This document shows, piece after piece, positions 1 through 6,765 of a stretch of 20,404 nucleotides of DNA. The first letter of the stretch is position 1. Each line of letters starts with the position of its first letter. Below the pieces are notes generated by a model, which saw only the letters and a program-made list of their open reading frames with translations, searched no databases and was not told where the DNA came from. Made by a program: the position numbers and the translations under genes. Origin of the DNA: a virus; IMG/VR virus record IMGVR_UViG_3300034375_000640, positions 1 to 20,404 of that record, one strand, 5' to 3'.

Positions 1-797
1 CACCGGACGCTAAAGGAAACAGTGTATCTTTTAAAGATGATGAGGGAACTATACTTCTGATAAAAGCGCCCGGAATAGGCACACAAACAGGCGACCACTA
101 TAACGACATAATTCAAGCTGGAGGATACGTAGGAGACTTGTACAAGGCTTTTACAAAGCACGACGGTAAACCTTCTTTAGAACAGCTTTGGACAGAACTT
201 AAAAAAGTATCTGATAAAAATGCAGAGTTTAACGCGCTTCCTAAGTCTGAGAGAAACGGAAAAACAAGGTGGACACTAAAAGACGATAGCAATACCTTAG
301 AAGGTGCAAAAGAAAACGGAATATGGTTGTCAGACTCTAAAGCAGGAAGGGCGTATACTGAAGGAGGTATAAATTTTTTAGTAAAAGTTCAACCTAACGG
401 AAACATATTTGCAGTAATGTCAGATGAGCATAATTTCTTAGAGAACATTCCAGCAAAACTAGATCAGGGCGTGAGGGCTGTAACAGGTCGAGAAGAGGGC
501 GCTAGTTTAATTTCTCAGTTTGAGCAAGTTTTACCACACAGATTGATAGCCGTTACTCCACCTATGCAGGCTAACATATTTAAATTAAGAAAGCAGCTTG
601 GCACAGAAGGCCCTCAGATAAGCAATGTAATAACAGGAGAGGGCGCAGTGCGTCGAGAGGATCTTCAAGCGTTTATGGACGCGAGGCCAAGCGAAAGAGG
701 TATGCTTTTAGAGCAACAGAGAAATAGAGCCGCTGCAGAAATACTAGGTGGAGCGGGGTTATTTACATTAGGAGGAAACCGTGAAGAACAAAGATAA
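1..797 (+). CDS. C-terminal part of a large phage protein, probably a virion component (5' end outside window)
   Basis: The reading frame (first full codon at base 3) is open from the left edge to the TAA stop with no in-frame stop, so this is the 3' end of a longer gene. A TTG at 138 lies inside this frame and is not a convincing start. About 264 residues are visible. They are mixed polar with no signal peptide or membrane segment. The C-terminus is Arg/Glu/Gln-rich and looks helical, with a short hydrophobic patch (AEILGGAGLFTLGG) near the end. I recognise no catalytic motif. It lies on the same strand as the late genes at the right end, and long genes at the end of a podovirus late operon are often internal virion or tail proteins. 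That role is inference from position only. Confidence 0.75.
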   Translation, partial: PDAKGNSVSFKDDEGTILLIKAPGIGTQTGDHYNDIIQAGGYVGDLYKAFTKHDGKPSLEQLWTELKKVSDKNAEFNALPKSERNGKTRWTLKDDSNTLEGAKENGIWLSDSKAGRAYTEGGINFLVKVQPNGNIFAVMSDEHNFLENIPAKLDQGVRAVTGREEGASLISQFEQVLPHRLIAVTPPMQANIFKLRKQLGTEGPQISNVITGEGAVRREDLQAFMDARPSERGMLLEQQRNRAAAEILGGAGLFTLGGNREEQR

Positions 798-966
798 AGA
801 CCACAGTGTATCATACACCTCCATTGACTACCACAGTATGTGCCAGAAGTCAAAGGAACGCATCAGGAAGATGCAGGAACAAGGAATACCTACGCCCCAT
901 GACCCGAAAGACAAGCCAGAGGACGTAGGCAAAAGGGAAGGTTACTCTATCCTATTCATGTCATAA
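781..966 (+). CDS. small hypothetical protein, coupled to the preceding gene
   Basis: Encodes 61 residues, very polar and rich in Lys, Asp and Glu, with one stretch (KERIRKMQEQ) likely helical. I do not recognise it. The start is GTG, placed five bases after a strong Shine-Dalgarno GGAGG that lies inside the end of the upstream gene. The two genes overlap by 17 bases, which suggests translational coupling. Its stop overlaps the stop of the convergent reductase gene by 6 bases. It appears to be the last gene of the plus-strand block seen here. Confidence 0.7.
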   Translation: MKNKDKDHSVSYTSIDYHSMCQKSKERIRKMQEQGIPTPHDPKDKPEDVGKREGYSILFMS

Positions 967-2829
967 CTCACAGTTGTTCCCCGTACAGGCCAGTTGTTGT
1001 GATCCCTCAGTCATATCGCTGGCCTCTTCTATATCCCACGATATTTCCTTAGGGAAACCCTTGGCTAACTCGTTGTACGTCTTCTTGTCCACGGGTTCGT
1101 AAGGAGCCTGTTGATACGTGTGGTCTGAGTAGGGCAGGAAAGAGATGCCACTGACCTTATCAAACTTGTTGTACAACCACTGTCCCACCTCCAGAAACTC
1201 CTCGTCACGGTAGTAGCAAGTCATGGACGGCTTGTGCTCACACCAGTAGTCCTGATATATCTCCCATAGCTCTAGCTGCTCCATAGCACCCATCTCTGAG
1301 GCTGTCACAGCGCCCTCAGGAGACGCGATAGGGAAGGAGAATACCCTAGTACTGGGTGACATGAGATCGTCCTCTACAGGCACTCCTGCGGCCTCTAAGA
1401 CGCTACAAAGCGGGTCACGAGCGTCTGCACGGACTCGTCTAATATATTGACTGCTGTAGCGAGGGTGAATACCACTAGCGCTGTCAACCAACTGACTAAC
1501 AGTACCTGAAGGCTTAACTGCAGTAATTGCGGTAGACGGATTGATACCAAGTTTCTCAGCCCACGCCTTGTTCGTATCAATAGCTTCCTGACGCATCTCC
1601 GTAAGCCACTTCTTGAGTTTAGCATTGTCTCCTCTCCCGGACAGCAACGGGTGATCCATGATGCCTGTCAAGGACACACCTAGCAGTGCCTCTTCTTCCG
1701 TGTTGGTCTTCCAGATGTTCCTCAGATATCTGAAGTTGGTAAGGGTAGCCTGTAGAGTCCCAAGGATAGTCGCAACCCGAACCTTTCGTTTGAGGCTAGC
1801 GAGTGTATCTTGTGGCCTAACGACAACCTCTGAAAGATTACAGAACTGGTAGGGTCTGAGGATGATTTCGCTACACGGATTAGTTCCGAAATCAAAGGTA
1901 GCATCTCTTCGCTCATTTCTTGCAGCTTGTTTTTGACTTGCGACTCTACTAAATACTCCTCGCTCTCCGGATCTTGATTCGTATAAGCTGGTCCACTCAT
2001 TTAGAAATGCCTCAAAGTCTGGTTTCTCTGTGTAACACGCTGAGTTGTTCGCTAGTCCACGCTGGGGTTCCTCTACCCACCACTGTCCGTGTTTGCATCG
2101 TCGGAGTCTATCGTCTGTGAGGTTACTGAGGCTGATGAGTGCTGATCGTCTGACTCCTCCGACAACGACGATTTGAGCAATCTTGCAGCAAAGATCGTGA
2201 CACTCAATGGAGCTAAGTTTTCGTCCAGCAGCCGCCCGAAACAGGTCCACTGTGAATCTGAACAAGTCGATGAGAGGTTCAGGACCACTTGCACGACCTC
2301 CGAAAGTTTTGAGTGGGGCACCTGCAGGTCGAACTCTGCTAACGTCCCATCTGGGAACCTGACCTGTGTACAACAGTGATACCAACTCCCTAAACGATTT
2401 CGCCCATCCGATCTTCGAATCCGCAACATTGATAACTGTATCTGTTTCATGGAACTCTTCTGCCACCTCCGGTAACTTCTGTATGTACTGACGCTCAACA
2501 CTGAAGCCAACACCTGTGCCACACAGCAGGACGTACATCAACTCATCGAACGCCTTAGGGTGATCTATAGGCAGGTAGCTGCAGTTGAACCCTGCTACAT
2601 TGTCACGCTCCAGTGCCTCTCCTGCGGTCATCAAGGCTCGCATAGATGGCATAACATCTAGGTTGTCGATAGCTGTCAGGATTTCATCGTAAACGTCTTC
2701 GATGTCAAACTTGTTTGCAAAGTAGTTGACGTATCTCGCTACTGTTTCTTCCCAAGTCTCCCGACGCTTCTCCTCAGGCAAGTACCTAGCGTACCGTGAC
2801 TTGTGTATGTACTGTTGGTATGCGTCCAT
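961..2829 (-). CDS. adenosylcobalamin-dependent (class II) ribonucleoside-triphosphate reductase
   Basis: Reduces ribonucleotides to deoxyribonucleotides with a B12 radical, supplying dNTPs for phage DNA synthesis in the cytoplasm. The 622-residue product has the class II monomeric layout. Cys83 (in FNCSY) fits the first redox cysteine. Cys319 (in NPCSEI) and Cys330 (in QFCNL) fit the radical and second redox cysteines, and their 11-residue spacing equals that of C408/C419 in the Lactobacillus enzyme. RPAGAPLKTFGGRA (167-180) is a family signature. A C-terminal CTGNNC pair (615, 620) would shuttle electrons from a thioredoxin-like donor. It is shorter than the roughly 740-residue bacterial enzyme, and no N-terminal ATP-cone is apparent. 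ATG follows directly after the previous gene's stop. Class II needs no oxygen and no second subunit, but it needs B12 from the host or its surroundings. Confidence 0.95.
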   Translation of the reverse strand: MDAYQQYIHKSRYARYLPEEKRRETWEETVARYVNYFANKFDIEDVYDEILTAIDNLDVMPSMRALMTAGEALERDNVAGFNCSYLPIDHPKAFDELMYVLLCGTGVGFSVERQYIQKLPEVAEEFHETDTVINVADSKIGWAKSFRELVSLLYTGQVPRWDVSRVRPAGAPLKTFGGRASGPEPLIDLFRFTVDLFRAAAGRKLSSIECHDLCCKIAQIVVVGGVRRSALISLSNLTDDRLRRCKHGQWWVEEPQRGLANNSACYTEKPDFEAFLNEWTSLYESRSGERGVFSRVASQKQAARNERRDATFDFGTNPCSEIILRPYQFCNLSEVVVRPQDTLASLKRKVRVATILGTLQATLTNFRYLRNIWKTNTEEEALLGVSLTGIMDHPLLSGRGDNAKLKKWLTEMRQEAIDTNKAWAEKLGINPSTAITAVKPSGTVSQLVDSASGIHPRYSSQYIRRVRADARDPLCSVLEAAGVPVEDDLMSPSTRVFSFPIASPEGAVTASEMGAMEQLELWEIYQDYWCEHKPSMTCYYRDEEFLEVGQWLYNKFDKVSGISFLPYSDHTYQQAPYEPVDKKTYNELAKGFPKEISWDIEEASDMTEGSQQLACTGNNCEL

Positions 2830-3090
2830 CTATTCAGTTACTCCTAGCGTCTCATTAATGATTGCCTGTGCTGCCATCTGAAGCAGCATATACACTCCGT
2901 CAGGGTACTGTTCGTTGGACGCTACTTCAAACATCTCACCGTCCTCGTACATGATTACAGCCACCTTGATCTTGCGTCCTTCCTCTTCGTACCCCAGAGC
3001 CTTCAAAGCAAACCTAGATAAAAACTCAGACGCAGTGATCTCATCTTTTGTCTCGTCTGTCTTACCGAACTTGCCCTCTACAACTTTCAT
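2830..3090 (-). CDS. hypothetical protein between the DUF3310 and reductase genes
   Basis: Unrecognised 86-residue protein beginning MKVVEGKFGK. It has an acidic, helical middle and a strand-rich part (IKVAVIMYEDGEMFEV), ending in a hydrophobic helix (MLLQMAAQAI). I chose the ATG that overlaps the upstream stop as ATGA. It lies seven bases after a perfect AGGAGG, and the longer frame starting at 3174 has no such site. It is sandwiched in the nucleotide-metabolism end of the replication operon and directly abuts the reductase start, so the two are probably co-translated. A supporting role for nucleotide metabolism is only a guess. Confidence 0.75.
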   Translation of the reverse strand: MKVVEGKFGKTDETKDEITASEFLSRFALKALGYEEEGRKIKVAVIMYEDGEMFEVASNEQYPDGVYMLLQMAAQAIINETLGVTE

Positions 3091-3443
3091 GTGGCGACCT
3101 CCTTGATTAACCACTCTAGGTACACCTTGGCCTTCCTGAGATCCTCTACGCCGTTCTTGTATTCGTACCTCCACAAGTATTTCAGGCAGTTTCCCTTGAG
3201 ATATCCTTTGTATTCTTGTGGGTGCATGGACGCCTTGATTGCTTCGATGGCTTCGATGGCTCCCTTGTTGTAGTGATCTGGTTGTGTCACAGGGTTGTGT
3301 TTGTCGCTGGGGTGAAACAATTTGCCTGTAAACGTCTTACTCTTGTTCACCCTGTCCCAATCCTCTGGTTTAGCTTCGTCTATAGATCCGTAAGTCATAA
3401 CCTCACCGTGTTTATCCAAATAAGTTGTCCACTCATTCCGCAT
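3087..3443 (-). CDS. DUF3310-type phage protein (putative nucleotide kinase family)
   Basis: Encodes 118 residues. The C-terminal half matches my knowledge of the DUF3310 (SaV-like) domain of phages: a PDHYNKGAIEAIEAI block (about 55-69) followed by LKGNCLKYLWRYEYKNGVEDLRKAK split across the last 40 residues. The family is often labelled a nucleotide kinase, but its activity is not well established. The N-terminal 50 residues are polar and unrecognised. The gene overlaps its upstream neighbour by 11 bases and its downstream neighbour by the ATGA motif. Its place beside the ribonucleotide reductase agrees with a role in nucleotide metabolism. Confidence 0.85.
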   Translation of the reverse strand: MRNEWTTYLDKHGEVMTYGSIDEAKPEDWDRVNKSKTFTGKLFHPSDKHNPVTQPDHYNKGAIEAIEAIKASMHPQEYKGYLKGNCLKYLWRYEYKNGVEDLRKAKVYLEWLIKEVAT

Positions 3444-3609
3444 ACGCTTCTTCCTCTAGCTCCTCCTGAAACTCGTCTAGCTTGCGTATCAGTTTGTCCT
3501 CAAATCTGTCCAGTATATCTTCAGCAGAAATCTGTAGTGCTTCCAGAAGATCATCAGGGTCGTATAACCGCAACAGACGCTCCTTAATTTCTTCTAGTGT
3601 CAGAGACAT
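3433..3609 (-). CDS. small acidic helical protein (58 residues)
   Basis: A short gene between the endonuclease and DUF3310 genes, overlapping both. The product (MSLTLEEIKERLLRLYDP at the start) is strongly acidic and almost wholly helix-forming, with a run of Glu near the end (QEELEEEA). This is compatible with a small coiled-coil or adaptor protein, and I recognise no function. The ATG has AAGGAG ten bases upstream. It is also the first start codon downstream of the candidate promoter at 3638-3666, whose predicted transcript would begin about 20 bases before it. Overlaps are 26 bases upstream and 11 bases downstream. Confidence 0.75.
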   Translation of the reverse strand: MSLTLEEIKERLLRLYDPDDLLEALQISAEDILDRFEDKLIRKLDEFQEELEEEAYAE

Positions 3610-3994
3610 AATCGACTAACTCCTTAAGTGTATCTATATTATACCATAAAATCTCGTGTTTGTCACACCATTCAGCCATAGTAAGTTTGGTACTTTTACT
3701 CACTTTCTGGTTAGGCTTCATCAGCACAAAGATGAGTTCTTGCGTCCACGGTAATGACCTAGAGATCGCTTTATACTTTTGCGTATCTCCTGCTCTAAAG
3801 TATCCTTTGCACTCAATGAGGTAAGCTCTGTCTCCTCTTTCGTACACAAAGTCTGGGGTGTACTTCCGTGGGATGATGTAGTCCACTTGGAACGGCTCGT
3901 AGCTAAAGCCAAATGGTTGTAACTGCTTTGCGACATCTTTTTCAAACTCCGACCTAAAGTTTCCTAGCTTAGACTTCCGCGACCTTCGGCTCAT
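3584..3994 (-). CDS. endonuclease I-like Holliday-junction resolvase (T7 gp3 family)
   Basis: Cuts branched DNA such as four-way junctions. In T7 it resolves replication intermediates before packaging and helps degrade host DNA. The 136-residue length is close to the 149 of T7 gp3. The catalytic PD-(D/E)XK residues are visible: an acidic residue in the first helix (Glu16 or Glu18), Asp48 in YTPDF, then Glu61 and Lys63 in LIECKG, matching T7 E20/D55/E65/K67 in order and spacing. The N-terminus is very basic, as expected for DNA binding. ATG follows GAGG by six bases. It overlaps the 3' end of the upstream nuclease gene by 26 bases and carries the internal promoter candidate in its own 3' part. 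Confidence 0.92.
   Translation of the reverse strand: MSRRSRKSKLGNFRSEFEKDVAKQLQPFGFSYEPFQVDYIIPRKYTPDFVYERGDRAYLIECKGYFRAGDTQKYKAISRSLPWTQELIFVLMKPNQKVSKSTKLTMAEWCDKHEILWYNIDTLKELVDYVSDTRRN
3638..3666 (-). promoter_or_regulatory. sigma-70 promoter candidate inside the endonuclease I gene
   Basis: On the minus strand there is GTGACA, a 17-base spacer, then TATAAT. The spacer ends in TGG, giving an extended -10. The block TATGGTATAATATA is shared with the late promoters. A transcript would start near 3631 and cover the 58-residue gene, DUF3310, the hypothetical gene and the reductase. The -10 is perfect and the -35 matches 5 of 6. It lies in coding sequence, so it remains a prediction. Confidence 0.6.
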
Positions 3995-4823
3995 TGACCA
4001 CCTCTGTTAAGTACCTTGGACCACTTGAGTAGATGAATGTTCTTAGTCCGGGCCAGCAGGTATGCTTGTAGGGACAATAGGAACAACCGACTGCGAGCTT
4101 TTGATTTCCACTTTTGCCATCTGGTACGGTTTCGTGGCAGTGCTCTGGTGCTTCCGGTTGCTCTACGAGCTTTTTTACGCGGTTGATGTGCTCCTCTATG
4201 TCGTAAGAGATCTTGTCGTACACGGGAGCCTGTGTGTCCTCAGAGTCGTACATGAGGTACGTCAGGTGTCCGTTCTGTTTGTCCATCGCTAACCAGCCGA
4301 ACTTAGTTTCTCCTTCTGAATGTGCGTATCCTTTAATTTGAGCAACGTATCCAAACGGATCATCAAAAGCCAGACTTCCGTCCTTGAATTTCTTAAACCC
4401 AAAAGTGGAGACACTCTTAACATCAGTGACAACACCGTCAATTTTGCAGTCCATAGACCCTGTAACACCCGCAACTTCACACTGCTTCTGTTCATCTGTC
4501 ACCTCGTGTCCTGATAGTCTGGTGAGAAACAACAGCATCTCTTCGATCAGATGCCCGTACATAAACTTGACGTATGTGTTAGGTGTCATCTCCTCTTGTA
4601 CGTCTGGGTTGTTGACCACGTTCCACAGGTAACGATCATCACGCCCGATGTTAGACATACGCAGCTTACGTCCGTCACGCTTCTCTGTGAACAGGTTAGA
4701 CATGAGGCGCTTGCAGTTCTCACCAAAGCGGTCTATCTCGTCTATCAGGTCAACACCTTCTGCTGGCTGCTTCTCAGAAACCACCTTGTAGATATCGTCT
4801 ACCAGTGAGTAAAGTTTGTTCAT
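3969..4823 (-). CDS. Cas4/RecB-like PD-(D/E)XK nuclease with predicted 4Fe-4S cluster
   Basis: Predicted DNA exonuclease of the Cas4/AddB-type Fe-S nuclease group, 284 residues. The nuclease core is visible: GHLIEE (90-95), Asp125 in GSMDCKID, Asp134-Val-Lys136, and a QxxxY motif (Gln162, Tyr166). Four cysteines fit the family's iron-sulphur arrangement, Cys37 far upstream and the trio Cys247-x2-Cys250-x5-Cys256. The start chosen overlaps the previous stop as ATGA, with AAGGA six bases upstream. An in-frame ATG eight codons earlier lies inside the upstream gene and is less likely. It sits between polymerase and endonuclease I, about where T7-like phages keep their 5'-3' exonuclease, so a role in recombination or host DNA breakdown is reasonable. 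Confidence 0.88.
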   Translation of the reverse strand: MNKLYSLVDDIYKVVSEKQPAEGVDLIDEIDRFGENCKRLMSNLFTEKRDGRKLRMSNIGRDDRYLWNVVNNPDVQEEMTPNTYVKFMYGHLIEEMLLFLTRLSGHEVTDEQKQCEVAGVTGSMDCKIDGVVTDVKSVSTFGFKKFKDGSLAFDDPFGYVAQIKGYAHSEGETKFGWLAMDKQNGHLTYLMYDSEDTQAPVYDKISYDIEEHINRVKKLVEQPEAPEHCHETVPDGKSGNQKLAVGCSYCPYKHTCWPGLRTFIYSSGPRYLTEVVNEPKVAEV

Positions 4824-5119
4824 GCTGTGTCCTTGTGGTTTATCCATCGTAGTTTGCGAGTCTTAGGGTGAAAACCTAGAAATCTTACGTTGTATTTAAC
4901 TTGTTGTTCTGTCCTAGTTTGCTTTATCTGTCCCGTTTTGTACTTATTGTGTAGTGTTTTTACGTCAACTAAAGTACACTCTCCGTCTTTCCAAGCCACC
5001 ATGTCTACAAATCCGGTTGAACCGGGATTGAGGTAAACTTCGTAACCGTTATCCCACAACCATGTAACCGCATAAAACTCTGCTATATCACCTACTCTAC
5101 TTGGATCCATTAGTTTCAT
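4820..5119 (-). CDS. small PD-(D/E)XK nuclease-like protein
   Basis: A 99-residue protein with the minimal nuclease fold pattern: Glu14 in the first helix, Asp39 in GFVDMVAW and Asp52-Val-Lys54 in LVDVKT. The helix-strand order and the motif D-x(12)-D-x-K fit small phage or archaeal resolvase-like PD-(D/E)XK proteins. The substrate is unknown. I took the ATG that overlaps the polymerase stop (TAATG) with GGAG eight bases before it. A frame extending to 5173 would add 18 basic residues from inside the polymerase gene without a better ribosome site. Two further nucleases of the same superfamily follow directly downstream. Confidence 0.8.
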   Translation of the reverse strand: MKLMDPSRVGDIAEFYAVTWLWDNGYEVYLNPGSTGFVDMVAWKDGECTLVDVKTLHNKYKTGQIKQTRTEQQVKYNVRFLGFHPKTRKLRWINHKDTA

Positions 5120-6765
5120 TAGTGTGTCTCCGACCATGTTTGTCCGACCTTGTACTCTCCGTCGAGTGGACATCTGAGTTCAAAAGAAATGCCAGCCGCC
5201 TTGATGCACTCGACTGCGAGCCAGCCGAACTTCTCTGCTTGTTCTGAAGCCACCTCCGATTGTATCTCGTCATGTACGTTCCCTATAAACTTGTAGTCAA
5301 TGTTGTGCTGAGTAGCGTAGTCATCCAGAAGCACCAGAGCCTTCTTCATAATGATAGCACCAGCCGCCTGTAGTAACGTGTTCAGTGCACTATGTTCTGA
5401 CCTGACCCAGAGCTTTCGTCCGTCGAGGCCAGTGAGGTAACCCTTCCTAGACGCCTGTCCAACTCGCTCTCGTAGAGTTTCAAGAGAAGGTGTATTTCGT
5501 AGAAAGCGTGTCCTAAGCGCATACCCATCTCTTGCAGTTCCTCCGATGATACTTCCAATCTTTGCGTCTCCTGCTCCGTAGAGGAAAGCGTAGATGAAAG
5601 TCTTTGCCTGAGGTCTTGTTGCAAGTCCAGCAGCAGTTTGATTTCTGGTGTGAATATCGTCTCTAAGCAAGACATTTGTAAACTCCTCGTCGCCCATGTA
5701 GTGAGCTAACATACGTAGCTCTAGTCCACTGGCGTCTACTCCCACCAGCTTGCGTCCCTCTGGTACAATCCAACAGTCACGACACTCCTTGCCAAACTGA
5801 GAGTTGACTGACGGAACCTGTGCCATGTTAGGGTTCTGGTGTGTCATCCGTCCTGTGATAGCACCGTTGGTTGTAACTCTCCCGTGTACCCTACCGTCGT
5901 CCTCAACGTGTTCTATCCAAGAGGATACTTGTGCGTAACGCTTCTGCAGAAGAAGGTACTCAAGGACGAGAACAGCTTCCGGTATATGTTTGTTTTCCTC
6001 AAGCGTCCTCTCGTCCACCTGTGGCCTACCAGACGGTGTGAGTTCCGACCAAACAGCACCCTTAGCTTCAAGTCTTTCTGCCACCTGTTGCCTTGAGCCG
6101 GGATTGAATACCGTAACTTTATCCTTAAGGCGCTTGCCTGTTTTCTCAGAGATCCTTTCTTCAACAATCGGCGGGAACACCCTCTGGAGTTCTTCCTCGA
6201 TTTCATACATACGCTCCTTGAACCTAGCGCACAGCGTGTGGCACAGACGTTGATCCAGTAGCCACCCGTTACGCTCCTGTTCCTGTATGATCCACTGCAC
6301 ACTGTGTTCTAGGTCAATGCTGGCCTGTGAGAAACCCTCTAGCTCTACCCGTAGCCTGTTGTACACCGCCTCAGTCAACTCTACGTCACGTATGCAGTAG
6401 TCAATCATCTGTGGTGTAAGCTGCGACCAATCCTCGTGGTCACCCTTTGCAAACCCTAGGATGTTTCCCCAGTTACGCAACGAGTGTCCACCAGACCTGC
6501 TTGGGTCAGCCAGCCTAGACATTACTAGAGTGTCAGCGACCATGCTCCTGTCAAAAGTAAAATTCCAAATACGCTCGACCACAGGAACATCAAAGCCAAT
6601 TCCGTTGTGGAATATGAATTTAGCTGGCGCTTTACGCGATACATACGCCTTGAAATCTGCTTCATTACAAATCACCTCGCTCTCTAAGTTGTGTCGGCAG
6701 ACAGCACACCAGATGGTAGTGGCGTCTAAACCGTCAGTTTCAATGTCACAAAAGACGATGTTCAA
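5119..6765 (-). CDS. family A DNA polymerase with 3'-5' exonuclease domain (T7-like)
   Basis: Replicative polymerase, 548 residues, shorter than the 704 of T7. The proofreading domain shows Exo I Asp7/Glu9 (CDIETDG), Exo II around Asn54-Asp59 and Exo III Tyr123-x3-Asp127. Polymerase motif A is VDASGLELR (Asp344). Motif B is RPQAKTFIYAFLYG (Arg384, Lys388, Tyr392, Tyr396). Motif C is VHDE (Asp499). Tyr392 aligns with E. coli Pol I Phe762 and T7 Tyr526, a residue state common in virulent phages. The start is TTG, overlapping the primase-helicase stop, with GGAG eight bases upstream. It must be this early because Exo I lies only six residues in. It lies between the primase-helicase and nuclease genes in the replication operon. 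Confidence 0.96.
   Translation of the reverse strand: MNIVFCDIETDGLDATTIWCAVCRHNLESEVICNEADFKAYVSRKAPAKFIFHNGIGFDVPVVERIWNFTFDRSMVADTLVMSRLADPSRSGGHSLRNWGNILGFAKGDHEDWSQLTPQMIDYCIRDVELTEAVYNRLRVELEGFSQASIDLEHSVQWIIQEQERNGWLLDQRLCHTLCARFKERMYEIEEELQRVFPPIVEERISEKTGKRLKDKVTVFNPGSRQQVAERLEAKGAVWSELTPSGRPQVDERTLEENKHIPEAVLVLEYLLLQKRYAQVSSWIEHVEDDGRVHGRVTTNGAITGRMTHQNPNMAQVPSVNSQFGKECRDCWIVPEGRKLVGVDASGLELRMLAHYMGDEEFTNVLLRDDIHTRNQTAAGLATRPQAKTFIYAFLYGAGDAKIGSIIGGTARDGYALRTRFLRNTPSLETLRERVGQASRKGYLTGLDGRKLWVRSEHSALNTLLQAAGAIIMKKALVLLDDYATQHNIDYKFIGNVHDEIQSEVASEQAEKFGWLAVECIKAAGISFELRCPLDGEYKVGQTWSETH

Noticed and set aside
1395-2522. Several open frames on both strands inside the reductase gene
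   Set aside because: Shadows of a long gene with clear family motifs. None has a ribosome site or a recognisable product.
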